A DNA stretch of 64,000 nt from Kribbella aluminosa (GTDB lineage: Bacteria; Actinomycetota; Actinomycetes; Propionibacteriales; Kribbellaceae): positions 868,001-932,000 of the forward strand of contig NZ_JAGINT010000002.1 of assembly GCF_017876295.1 (NCBI RefSeq), written 5' to 3'. Of the stretch, positions 36,359-44,481 are shown in pieces. Each line of letters starts with the position of its first letter. Within the stretch, counting starts at the first letter, position 1. The position numbers were made by a program, and so were the translations under genes. The notes beneath the pieces were generated by a model. That model was not told where the DNA came from and made no database searches. It saw only the letters and a program-made list of their open reading frames with translations.

Positions 36359-37249
36359 ATGGCCGGCACAGTCGCACTCAAACGCGGTGGCCGTTGGTCG
36401 CCCTGGTTGTTCGCCATCCCCGCCCTGGGGGTGTACGTCGCGTTCCTGGTGTACCCGGCGTTGTCGTCGTTGTGGTTCAGCCTGACCAACTGGGACGGGC
36501 TGAGCGCGTCGTACAAGTTCGTTGGCCTGAGCAACTACTTCAAGCTGCCGCACGACCCGGTCGTGGTGACCGCGGTCAAGAACAACCTGATCTGGACCGT
36601 GGTCACGATCGCGGTCCCGACCGCGATCGGCCTGCTGCTGGCAATCGCGCTGAACGGGAAGGTCCGCGGCAAGCCGATCCTCCGGCTGGTCTTCTACACG
36701 CCGGCCGTGCTGCCGCTGGTGTCGATCGCGAGTATCTGGGGCTGGCTCTACAACCCGCAGTACGGCGCGATCAACTCGGCGCTGCGGGCGATCGGGCTGG
36801 ACGGGCTGGCGCAGGCGTGGCTCGGGCAGGACTCGACCGCGCTGTGGGCGGTGATGGTGCCGGCCATCTGGCTGCGTACCGGCTTTCCGATGCTGCTCTA
36901 CCTGGCCGCGCTGCAGGGCATCCCGAACGAGCTGTACGAGGCCGCGACCGTCGACGGCGCGACGAAATGGCAGCAGTTCTGGCACATCACGATGCCCAGC
37001 CTGCGACCCGCGCACTACATCGTGCTGGCGCTGTCGCTGATCGACTCGTTCAAGGTCTTCGACCTGATCTACGCGATGACGTACGGCGGCCCCGGTACGT
37101 CGACCCAGGTGATGGGGACCTGGATGTACTTCAACGTGTTCCAGTACTACCAGGCCGGCTACGGCACCGCGATCGCCGTGGTCATCACGCTGGTGGCCAT
37201 CGCAGTAGGCATCCCCTACGTCCGCTCCCAGACCAGGGAGGCCTCATGA
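36359..37249 (+). CDS. Sugar ABC transporter permease (MalF/UgpA type)
   Basis: 296-aa inner-membrane permease with six predicted helices, starting after a short basic N-terminus (WLFAIPALGVYVAFLVYPAL). The EAA motif contacting the ATPase is seen in ELYEAATVDGATKWQQFWHI. Follows the binding protein by 4 bp and overlaps the second permease by 4 bp. No ATPase gene is in the operon, so it likely uses a shared MsiK-type ATPase. Confidence 0.91.
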   Translation: MAGTVALKRGGRWSPWLFAIPALGVYVAFLVYPALSSLWFSLTNWDGLSASYKFVGLSNYFKLPHDPVVVTAVKNNLIWTVVTIAVPTAIGLLLAIALNGKVRGKPILRLVFYTPAVLPLVSIASIWGWLYNPQYGAINSALRAIGLDGLAQAWLGQDSTALWAVMVPAIWLRTGFPMLLYLAALQGIPNELYEAATVDGATKWQQFWHITMPSLRPAHYIVLALSLIDSFKVFDLIYAMTYGGPGTSTQVMGTWMYFNVFQYYQAGYGTAIAVVITLVAIAVGIPYVRSQTREAS

Positions 37250-38136
37250 CCCTCACAGTCCAAGCCCCGGTGGACCTGCCGCTGGAAACCACCCGATCGG
37301 ACAGTCCTGGGCCCAAGGGGCGCCGAGGTCTGGTGATGACGCTGGTGCTGGCGGTGATAGCCCTCTTCTGGATCTCACCACTCGCGCTCCTGGTGATCAC
37401 CGCCGTACGTCCGCTGTCCGACTTCATCGGCAACGGCCCGCTGTCCTGGCCCGCGGACTTCACCTGGAAGAACTTCTCCGACGCGTGGGGCATCGGCAAC
37501 TTCGCCACCACGTACCGCAACAGCGCGATCCTCGCGATCATCAAGGTCCCGCTCGGTGTGCTGGTGTCGGCGATGCTCGGCTTCGCGCTGGCCAAACTCC
37601 GGATGAAGTTCCGCCGGACCGTGATGTTCACGGTGTTCCTCGGGCTGACCATCCCGATCTACATCACGATCGTCCCGGTCTTCATCATGATGCGCTCGGC
37701 CGGTATGACCGACAGCATCTTCGGGCTGATCGGGCCGTACCTGGCGTTCGGCATCCCGTTCGAGGTGCTGGTCCTGCAGTCGTTCTTCCGGCAGATCCCG
37801 GACGAGATCATCGAGGCCGCGAAGGTGGACGGCGCCGGCGACTGGCGGGTGTTCTTCACGATGATCCTGCCGCTGTCGGTGCCGGCCCTGGTCACGGTCG
37901 CGATCCTGGACGCGGTCGCCACCTGGAACGAGTTCCTGTTCGCGCTGATCCTGCTGAACTCCGACGCGCACAAGACCATCCCGGTCGGCCTGCTGAACTT
38001 CCAGGGCCAGTTCGCCAACAACAACACCGGCCTCGCGGCAGGCATCCTGATCGCCGTGGTCCCGATCCTGATCGCCTACACCCTGCTGCAGCGCTGGATC
38101 GTCGGCGGACTGACCGCCGGCTCACTCAAGGGTTGA
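37246..38136 (+). CDS. Sugar ABC transporter permease (MalG/UgpE type)
   Basis: 296-aa permease with six predicted helices and the EAA loop EIIEAAKVDGAGDWRVFFTM. The C-terminus (LLQRWIVGGLTAGSLKG) is typical for carbohydrate permeases of this class. Forms the channel with the preceding permease. ATGA overlap with it; 18 bp before the isomerase gene. Confidence 0.91.
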   Translation: MTLTVQAPVDLPLETTRSDSPGPKGRRGLVMTLVLAVIALFWISPLALLVITAVRPLSDFIGNGPLSWPADFTWKNFSDAWGIGNFATTYRNSAILAIIKVPLGVLVSAMLGFALAKLRMKFRRTVMFTVFLGLTIPIYITIVPVFIMMRSAGMTDSIFGLIGPYLAFGIPFEVLVLQSFFRQIPDEIIEAAKVDGAGDWRVFFTMILPLSVPALVTVAILDAVATWNEFLFALILLNSDAHKTIPVGLLNFQGQFANNNTGLAAGILIAVVPILIAYTLLQRWIVGGLTAGSLKG

Positions 38137-38154
38137 TCACCTATGGAGGAGAAC

Positions 38155-39150
38155 ATGACTGACATGCCGGTCTTCGGAGCGGGCATCTGGCACTTCGCGA
38201 CGTACAAGGACCGCTACGCGACGGACGGGTACGGCGACCCGGTCGGCCTGCTCGAGCAGATCGACCGCGCCGGCGCCGTCGGCGACCTGTCCGTCGTCGA
38301 CCTGAACTGGCCGTTCGCCGGGTACGACGGGACGCTCGACGACGTGAAGGCCGCACTGCAGCGGAACAACCTGAAGGCGATCGCGATCACGCCGGAGATC
38401 TACACGAAGGACTTCGTCAAGGGATCGTTCACCAACCCGGACCCCGCCGTACGCAAGCAGGCTCTGGAGCTGTTGCACCAGGCAACCGAACTGGCGAAGG
38501 ACCTTGGCTGCTCGTACGTGAAGCTGTGGCCGGGCCAGGACGGCTGGGACTACCCGTTCCAGGTGAACTACCACGACATCTGGAACCTGGCCCTGGACGG
38601 GCTGAAGGAGCTGGTGTCGGCGCACCCCGACATCAACTTCGTGATCGAGTACAAGCCGCGCGAGCCGCGGGTGAAGATCATCTTCCCGAACGTCGCCCGG
38701 ACCCTGCTCGGCATCGAGAAGATCGGCCTGCCGAACCTGGGCATCCTGCTCGACTTCGGGCACTCGCTGTACGGCCTGGAGACGCCCGCCGACGCGGCGC
38801 AGCTGGCGATCGACTACGGCCGGCTGTTCGCGATCGACGTGAACGACAACCTGCGCGGCTGGGACGACGACATGGTGGTCGGCTCGGTGCACCTGGTGGA
38901 GACGTTCGAGTTCTTCCACACGCTGCGGAAGAACAACTGGGACGGTGTCTGGCAGCTCGACCAGTTCCCGTTCCGCGAGGACAGCGTGCAGGCCGCGAAG
39001 CAGGCGATCACCTTCCTGAAGGCGATCCACCGCGCGCTCGACGTACTCGACGACGACGCGCTGGCGGCCGCCCAGGCGTCGCACGACGCCCTCGCGGCGC
39101 AGAAGCTGATCCAGAAGGTCCTGCTGAGTTCGATGGCGGAGATCGTATGA
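38155..39150 (+). CDS. Sugar isomerase-like TIM-barrel protein
   Basis: 331-aa xylose-isomerase/AP-endonuclease-2-type TIM barrel. Metal-ligand blocks are INFVIEYKPREPRV, LGILLDFGHSLYGL, LFAIDVNDNLRGWDDD and WQLDQFPFREDSV; Glu, Asp, His and Asp/Glu positions are in place. ATG at 38155 has GGAGGAGA seven bases upstream; the ATG at 38143 is part of that RBS. Placed between sugar importer and transketolase, it probably converts an imported aldose to a ketose for the FGGY kinase. Its resemblance to rhamnose/apiose-type isomerases is a guess from context. Confidence 0.82.
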   Translation: MTDMPVFGAGIWHFATYKDRYATDGYGDPVGLLEQIDRAGAVGDLSVVDLNWPFAGYDGTLDDVKAALQRNNLKAIAITPEIYTKDFVKGSFTNPDPAVRKQALELLHQATELAKDLGCSYVKLWPGQDGWDYPFQVNYHDIWNLALDGLKELVSAHPDINFVIEYKPREPRVKIIFPNVARTLLGIEKIGLPNLGILLDFGHSLYGLETPADAAQLAIDYGRLFAIDVNDNLRGWDDDMVVGSVHLVETFEFFHTLRKNNWDGVWQLDQFPFREDSVQAAKQAITFLKAIHRALDVLDDDALAAAQASHDALAAQKLIQKVLLSSMAEIV

Positions 39151-40046
39151 CGCTGACAGCCGAGCATGCGACGCTGCCGGTGCTCGGGCGGCTGCCGATC
39201 CACAGCAGTCGCGCCGAGCAGATCGGGCACATCGCCGAGGCCGCCAAGCAGATCCGGATCCAGGACCTCAAGCTCGTCCACCACGCCGGCGCCGGGCACA
39301 TCGGCGGCGACTTCTCCGCGATCGACATCCTGGCCACGCTGTACGGCGCCGTGCTCGACATCTCGCCGGACACCGTGAACGACCCCGAGCGGGACCGCTT
39401 CATCCTGAGCAAGGGCCATGTCGCGGGCGCGCTCTACACCACGCTGGCCGCGTTCGGGTTCCTGCCGGTCGAGGAGCTCGCGACGTTCCTCAAGCCGCTG
39501 TCCGCCCTGAACGGGCACCCGAACCGGAACAAGGTGGCCGGCGTCGAGGCGAACACAGGCCCGCTCGGACACGGCCTGCCGATCGCCGTCGGGCATGCCC
39601 TGTCGGCGAAGCTCGACGTCTCACTGCGGCGTACGTACGTCCTCGCCGGGGACGGCGAGCTGCAGGAAGGCTCGAACTGGGAGGCGATGATGGCGGCCTC
39701 GCAGTACCAGCTGGACCGGCTGACCGTGATCGTCGACCGGAACCGGCTGCAGCAGGGCGCGACCACCAAGGAGACGAACGACCTCGACCCGCTGCCGGAG
39801 AAGGCGGCCGCGTTCGGGTTCGCGGTCGTCGAGGTGAACGGGCACGACCACGGCGAGCTGCTCGACGTACTGTCCGCGGTCCCGTTCCGGCCGGGCAAGC
39901 CGACGTTCGTGATCGCGCACACGCACAAGGGGCACCCGATCTCGTTCATGAGCAACAACGTCGCCTGGCACCACCGGGTGCCGGACGCCGCCGAGTTCCA
40001 GCAGGCGTTGCGGGAGCTCGAGAGTCCCCGGAGGGAGCTGGTATGA
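39147..40046 (+). CDS. Transketolase, N-terminal (ThDP-binding) subunit
   Basis: 299-aa subunit with the transketolase ThDP/metal motif GDGELQEGSNWEAMMAASQY and the substrate phosphate or His motifs HHAGAGHIGGDFSAIDIL, SKGHVAGALY and GPLGHGLPIAVGHA. It carries only the PP domain; the PYR domain is on the next gene, which it overlaps by 4 bp. Split transketolases often serve dedicated sugar routes rather than the pentose phosphate pathway. Confidence 0.9.
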   Translation: MTLTAEHATLPVLGRLPIHSSRAEQIGHIAEAAKQIRIQDLKLVHHAGAGHIGGDFSAIDILATLYGAVLDISPDTVNDPERDRFILSKGHVAGALYTTLAAFGFLPVEELATFLKPLSALNGHPNRNKVAGVEANTGPLGHGLPIAVGHALSAKLDVSLRRTYVLAGDGELQEGSNWEAMMAASQYQLDRLTVIVDRNRLQQGATTKETNDLDPLPEKAAAFGFAVVEVNGHDHGELLDVLSAVPFRPGKPTFVIAHTHKGHPISFMSNNVAWHHRVPDAAEFQQALRELESPRRELV

Positions 40047-41002
40047 CACTCGTCGAGACGCCTTCGATCGCGGATCAGCCGCGCTACGACTGCCGGGACG
40101 CGTACGTCGAGACGCTCGCCCAACTGGCCGAGGCCGATCACCGGATCGTTGGTGTCGTCAACGACTCGGTCGGATCCAGCAAGCTGAACAGCTTCCGGAA
40201 GGCGTTCCCGGACCGGCTGATCAACGTCGGGATCGCCGAGCAGGACATGGTCGGCGTCGCGTCCGGGCTGGCCAACGGCGGCCGGATCCCGTTCGTGTCG
40301 GCGGCGTCCTGCTTCCTCACCGGCCGCGCGCTGGAGCAGATCAAGGCCGACGTCGCGTACTCGAACACCAACGTCAAGCTCTGCGGGATGAGCCCCGGGG
40401 TCGCGTACGGCGAACTCGGGCCGACACACCACTCGATCGAGGACATCGCCTGGCTGCGGGCGATCGCCGGGATCAGGATCATCGTCCCGGCGGACCCGAT
40501 CGAGACCGCGGCCGCGCTCCGCTGGGCGGCTGCGTCGGAAGGGCCGGTGTTCATCCGGGTCAGCCGGATGAGCGTGCCGAAGGTGTACTCCGAGGACTAC
40601 ACCTTCGAGCTCGGCAAGGCGATCACGGTCCGCGAGGGCAACGACGTGACCGTGATCAGCAACGGGACCGTGCTGTGGCGTGCGCTGGCCGCCGCCGAAC
40701 TGCTCGCCGCGGAGGGGATCTCGGCGCGGGTGCTGTCGATGCCGACGGTGAAGCCGCTCGATACCGACGCCGTGGTCGCGGCTGCACGGGAGACGGCCGG
40801 CATCGTGACCGCCGAGGAGGCGGTGTCCAGCGGCGGTCTCGGCGGTGCGGTCGCCGAGACCGTCGTACAGCATCATCCGGCCCGGGTGACGATCCTCGGG
40901 ATCCCCGAGTTCGCCCCCACGGGATCGGCCGGCTACCTCCTGGACCGCTACGGCCTGTCCCCCGAGGGCATCGCCACCGCCGCCCGCAAACTCCTCCACT
41001 AA
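40043..41002 (+). CDS. Transketolase, C-terminal (PYR and C-terminal domain) subunit
   Basis: 319-aa subunit with the catalytic Glu region NVGIAEQDMVGVASGLA, GVAYGELGPTHHSIEDIAWL and the C-terminal domain VTAEEAVSSGGLGGAVAETV. Together with the preceding gene it makes one complete transketolase. Last gene of the operon, followed by a perfect hairpin terminator. Confidence 0.9.
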   Translation: MTLVETPSIADQPRYDCRDAYVETLAQLAEADHRIVGVVNDSVGSSKLNSFRKAFPDRLINVGIAEQDMVGVASGLANGGRIPFVSAASCFLTGRALEQIKADVAYSNTNVKLCGMSPGVAYGELGPTHHSIEDIAWLRAIAGIRIIVPADPIETAAALRWAAASEGPVFIRVSRMSVPKVYSEDYTFELGKAITVREGNDVTVISNGTVLWRALAAAELLAAEGISARVLSMPTVKPLDTDAVVAAARETAGIVTAEEAVSSGGLGGAVAETVVQHHPARVTILGIPEFAPTGSAGYLLDRYGLSPEGIATAARKLLH

Positions 41003-41009
41003 TCCCTTA

Positions 41010-41051
41010 CGTCCGAAGATCTGTGGTCGACAACCCACAGATCTTCGGACG
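41010..41051. terminator. Bidirectional hairpin between the transketolase operon and ribB
   Basis: Perfect 17-bp stem CGTCCGAAGATCTGTGG / CCACAGATCTTCGGACG with an 8-base loop, 7 bp after the transketolase stop and 9 bp from the ribB stop. Serves both convergent units. Confidence 0.8.
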
Positions 41052-41060
41052 CAACGAGGG

Positions 41061-41678
41061 TCAGGCGTCGAGGTGGGTGATGAGGTCGCGGATGGAGATG
41101 AGGGCGAAGTCGTGGGTGGTGGCGAAGGTGCGGAGGTCGGTGCCGGTCATCAGTGTGCCGTCGTCGTTCATGAGCTCGCCGATCACGCCGACCGGTGGGA
41201 GGCCGGCCAGCCGGACGAGCTCGACAGTGGCCTCGGTATGACCGGGCCGCTGCCGGACCCCGCCGTCGACGGCGCGCAACGGCAGGATGTGACCGGGCCG
41301 GATCAGGTCCGTGCGCTGCGCCGCGGGATCGGCCAGGACCCGGACGGTCCGCGCCCGGTCCGCGGCGGAGATGCCGGTACCGACACCGGTCGCCGCGTCC
41401 ACGGAGACGGTGTACGCCGTCCGCAGGCTGTCCTGGTTGTCCGGGACCATCAGCGGGAGTTCGAGCCGGTCCAGGATCTCGGACGTGGTGGGTGCGCAGA
41501 CGTATCCGCTGGTGTGGCGGACGAGCAGGGCCATCAGTTCGGGAGTGGCGAGGCTCGCGGCGAAGGTCAGGTCGCCTTCGTTCTCACGATCCTCGTCGTC
41601 GACGACCACGACGGGTCGTCCGCTCGCGATCTCCGCGACGGCGCGTTGGATGGTGTCAAGGCTGGTGAGGGTGTTCAC
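41061..41678 (-). CDS. ribB: 3,4-dihydroxy-2-butanone 4-phosphate synthase
   Basis: 205-aa enzyme converting ribulose 5-phosphate to the four-carbon precursor of riboflavin. Active-site motif VVVVDDEDRENEGDLTFAA, the RPGHILPLRA loop with conserved Arg/His, and GHTEATVELVRLAGL are present. It lacks the GTP cyclohydrolase II domain found in RibBA fusions. GTG at 41678 follows GAGAGG. An FMN riboswitch lies upstream, so it responds to FMN. It stands alone between two sugar loci. Confidence 0.92.
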   Translation of the reverse strand: MNTLTSLDTIQRAVAEIASGRPVVVVDDEDRENEGDLTFAASLATPELMALLVRHTSGYVCAPTTSEILDRLELPLMVPDNQDSLRTAYTVSVDAATGVGTGISAADRARTVRVLADPAAQRTDLIRPGHILPLRAVDGGVRQRPGHTEATVELVRLAGLPPVGVIGELMNDDGTLMTGTDLRTFATTHDFALISIRDLITHLDA

Positions 41679-41763
41679 GGTCGCTGTCCTCTCGGCAGTG
41701 TGATCACCAGCACTCCGGGGCAACGACAAGCCTCACGACCCGTTGTCGGGGACGTGCGGCTGC

Positions 41764-41895
41764 CACGTGCATCTTCCCATCCGGACTTTCACCGTCGGTC
41801 CCGGAGTTCCACCAGGTCAACCGCTCCTTCTTGCGAAGTCACGGGTCGCGGACTGTCACCGCCGGCTCGGAATTTCACCGACCCCAGAGCACGTG
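41764..41895 (-). promoter_or_regulatory. FMN riboswitch (RFN element) controlling ribB
   Basis: On the minus strand the conserved blocks appear in order: GGGTCGGTGAAATTCCGAG, CCGGCGGTGACAGTCCGCGA, GGTTGACCTGGTGGAACTCC, and GACGGTGAAAGTCCGGATGG. The closing P1 stem is CACGTGC (41895-41889) with GCACGTG (41770-41764). The 85 bp to the ribB start would hold the expression platform. FMN binding is expected to shut ribB off. Confidence 0.95.
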
Positions 41896-41943
41896 TGGTT
41901 CTTACCTCATCAGCTTAACGGCAACCAGCACCTCAGGAGTGTC

Positions 41944-43473
41944 ATGTCCATCTCATCCGTCTGGCGACAGCTCGAACTACCCGCCACCTCCGACTGGGTC
42001 GACTTCGAACACGAAACCGGCCGCACCCTCCGCCGTCCCACGTTCTACGACGGGAGTGCGGCGGGAGGGGACGGGAGTGCGGCGGGAGGGGACGGCGGTG
42101 CGGTGGGAGCGGCCGACGCCGTGGTGCGGAAGGTTCGGTTTGCGGCGCCGGTGGCTGGTCGGTGGCGGTGGGTGAGCGGCGCGGAGTCGGGCGAGTTCGA
42201 CGTCCGACCCGCGGCTGTGGATGAGGGGAACCCGTTCTATGCGCATGGGTTCTGGCGGATGTCACCCGGCGGGCGCAGTCTCGTGCACGCCGACGGGACG
42301 CCGGCGGTGCTGGTGGCGGACACCGCATGGGCGCTGCCCTGGCGTGCGACTCCCGACCAGGTACGCGAGTACGCCGCCGACCGCCGGTCCAAAGGGTTCA
42401 ACGCGGTCTTGCTGATGACGGTGCAACCGGACATGCGGGCGGTTGGTCCGCGCGACCGCACCCAGGACGAAGGATTCGCCGTCGGCTTCGAGGACCTTCC
42501 GGACGGGCACCTCAACCAGCTGAACGTCGAGTACTTCCAGTACCTCGACGAGCTGCTCAGGATCCTCGTCGACCACGGCCTCGTCCCGGTGTTGCAGCCC
42601 GTCTTCCAGGGCTTCGGGTGGAAGGGCCTGGACGTCGCCGGGACGGTGGTGCCGGCGGACGAGTACGCGAAGTACTGCCGGTACCTCGTCGCGAGGTACG
42701 GCGCTCAGCCGGCGATCTACCTGGTCGGCGCGGACGGGGCCGGCACCGAGCTGCAGATCGCAGCGGGTGGGGCGGAGGTGCACGCATTGGACTGCTACCA
42801 GCAGCCGACCGGCATCCACTACCGCCCGCACATCCGTCCAGCCGCCCACCAGGACGCCGACTGGCTCGACTTCCAGTGGTGCCAGACCGGCCACACCGGC
42901 GAACACGTCCCGGAGCGAGTCGCCGACATGTGGCGCAACCACCCGGTCAAGGCCGTCGCGAACGGCGAGCCGACGTACGAGCACACCGGCCGGACCGGCG
43001 TGGCCGAGGGCTGGTGGCAGGGTCACGAGGCGTGGAGCAACCTGTGCGCGGGCGGCACGATGGGCGTCGTCTACGGCGCCGGCAGCCTGTGGCAGTGGCG
43101 GCTGCACCCGGACGAGCCAGGCCATTCCGAGTACTTCCTCGCCCCCGGAGCGGGCTGGCGGGAGGCGATCGGCTTCGAGGGTTCGACGTACGTCGGGATG
43201 CTCGGCAAGATCCTGAGCGGACTCCCGACCACCGACATGACGCCGGACTGGACCCGTGTCATCTCCGGCCGGGCGTTGAGTACGGCGGACGGCGGCCTGA
43301 TCGTGTACCGAGAGAACGGCGGCCAGGTGATGGTGTTCGACGAGACCGTGCCGCTGAGCTACACGATCGTCGATCCGCGGGACGGCTCGGTGGTCGCGAC
43401 CGGGAAACGGGACACGCCGGACAGTCCATTGCCTGACGCTGGTGGCGCGCCGAGGGTCTACATCTGCTTATAG
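41944..43473 (+). CDS. DUF4038 (apiosidase-like) glycoside hydrolase
   Basis: 509-aa protein with an N-terminal DUF5060-type beta domain (to about 110) and a DUF4038 apiosidase-like TIM barrel from about 115 (TPAVLVADTAWALPWRATPD, FNAVLLMTVQPDMRA). Candidate catalytic acids lie in LVGADGAGTE and ANGEPTYEHTG. DUF4038 includes the GH140 apiosidases. No signal peptide is seen, so it acts in the cytoplasm on imported oligosaccharides. RBS AGGAG precedes the ATG. A 21-bp repeat adds a Gly/Ala-rich insert at about 36-56. Followed by a SorC-type regulator. Confidence 0.78.
   Translation: MSISSVWRQLELPATSDWVDFEHETGRTLRRPTFYDGSAAGGDGSAAGGDGGAVGAADAVVRKVRFAAPVAGRWRWVSGAESGEFDVRPAAVDEGNPFYAHGFWRMSPGGRSLVHADGTPAVLVADTAWALPWRATPDQVREYAADRRSKGFNAVLLMTVQPDMRAVGPRDRTQDEGFAVGFEDLPDGHLNQLNVEYFQYLDELLRILVDHGLVPVLQPVFQGFGWKGLDVAGTVVPADEYAKYCRYLVARYGAQPAIYLVGADGAGTELQIAAGGAEVHALDCYQQPTGIHYRPHIRPAAHQDADWLDFQWCQTGHTGEHVPERVADMWRNHPVKAVANGEPTYEHTGRTGVAEGWWQGHEAWSNLCAGGTMGVVYGAGSLWQWRLHPDEPGHSEYFLAPGAGWREAIGFEGSTYVGMLGKILSGLPTTDMTPDWTRVISGRALSTADGGLIVYRENGGQVMVFDETVPLSYTIVDPRDGSVVATGKRDTPDSPLPDAGGAPRVYICL
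42049..42111 (+). repeat. 21-bp in-frame tandem repeat in the DUF4038 gene, three copies
   Basis: Two identical 21-bp units (42049-42069 and 42070-42090) and a third degenerate unit (42091-42111) encode DGSAAGG repeats. They sit in the N-terminal domain and keep the frame. Confidence 0.85.
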
Positions 43474-43503
43474 TCCAGTTTGATCGTTGTGAGAGGGGTG
43501 TCG

Positions 43504-44481
43504 GTGAACAGCAACCGCGCGGTGCGCCGGCCGGGACTGGACGAGCTGCGGCTGCTGGCGAAGGTGGCCCGGATGTACCACGAGAAGGGCATCCGGCAAC
43601 CGCAGATCGCCGCCGAGCTGAACCTGTCCCAGGCGCGGGTCTCCCGGATGCTCAAGCAGGCCGTCGAGGTCGGCATCGTGCACACCGTGGTGACCATGCC
43701 GAGCGGCGTGCACAGCGACCTCGAGGACGAGCTGCAGGGCCGGTACGGGCTGCGCGACGCGGTCGTCGTGGACACGATCGGCGTCGGTGACGAGGTGCTG
43801 CCCGCGCTCGGCTCGGGCGCGGCGGCGTACCTGGACATGACGCTCACCGGCGGGCACGTGGTCGGGATCTCGTCCTGGAGCGAGACGCTGATCTCCGCCG
43901 TCGACCGGATGCCGCGCAAGAGCGTGCCGGTGGTGGACAAGGTGGTGCAGATCGTCGGCGGTCTGGGTGACGCCGCGGTACAGATGCAGGCCACCCGACT
44001 GACCGCGCGGTTCGCCGAGCTGACCGGCGGGATGCCGGTCTACCTGCCGGCCCCCGGCCTGGTCGGGACGCCCGCCGTCCGCCGGGCGATGATGAACGAC
44101 GTGTCGGTCCGGGACGTTCTGGGCACCTGGGGACAGCTCACCGACGCCCTGGTCGGGATCGGCAGCCTCGAGCCCTCGCCGCTGCTGCAACGCAGTGGGA
44201 ACGCGGTCGCGGAGGCCGACCAGGACGAGCTGCGCCGGCTCGGTGCCGTCGGGGACGTGTGTTTCCGGTTCTTCGACGAAGAGGGGAAGCTGGTGCGCTC
44301 GACGTTCGACCAACGGGTGATCGGGGTGACCGCGAAGGAGCTGCTGGCGGTGCCGCGCCGGATCGGTGTGGCCGGCGGCGAGCGCAAGTACTCTGCGATC
44401 CGCGCCGCCCTGCTCGGCGGCTGGGTGAACATCCTGATCACCGACCTCGCGATGGCGCACAGACTTCTCGATGGAGCCTGA
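43504..44481 (+). CDS. SorC-family sugar-binding transcriptional regulator
   Basis: 325-aa regulator. HTH at about 20-50 (KGIRQPQIAAELNLSQARVS) followed by the SorC sugar-phosphate effector domain, with GVGDEVLPALGSGAAAYLD, VVGISSWSETL and the end ALLGGWVNILITDLAMAHRL. The GTG at 43504 has GAGAGGGG seven bases upstream; earlier in-frame GTG/TTG codons are possible. It lies 30 bp downstream of the DUF4038 gene and may control it and the neighbouring pentose operon in response to a sugar phosphate. It overlaps the exporter gene by 11 bp. Confidence 0.86.
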   Translation: MNSNRAVRRPGLDELRLLAKVARMYHEKGIRQPQIAAELNLSQARVSRMLKQAVEVGIVHTVVTMPSGVHSDLEDELQGRYGLRDAVVVDTIGVGDEVLPALGSGAAAYLDMTLTGGHVVGISSWSETLISAVDRMPRKSVPVVDKVVQIVGGLGDAAVQMQATRLTARFAELTGGMPVYLPAPGLVGTPAVRRAMMNDVSVRDVLGTWGQLTDALVGIGSLEPSPLLQRSGNAVAEADQDELRRLGAVGDVCFRFFDEEGKLVRSTFDQRVIGVTAKELLAVPRRIGVAGGERKYSAIRAALLGGWVNILITDLAMAHRLLDGA

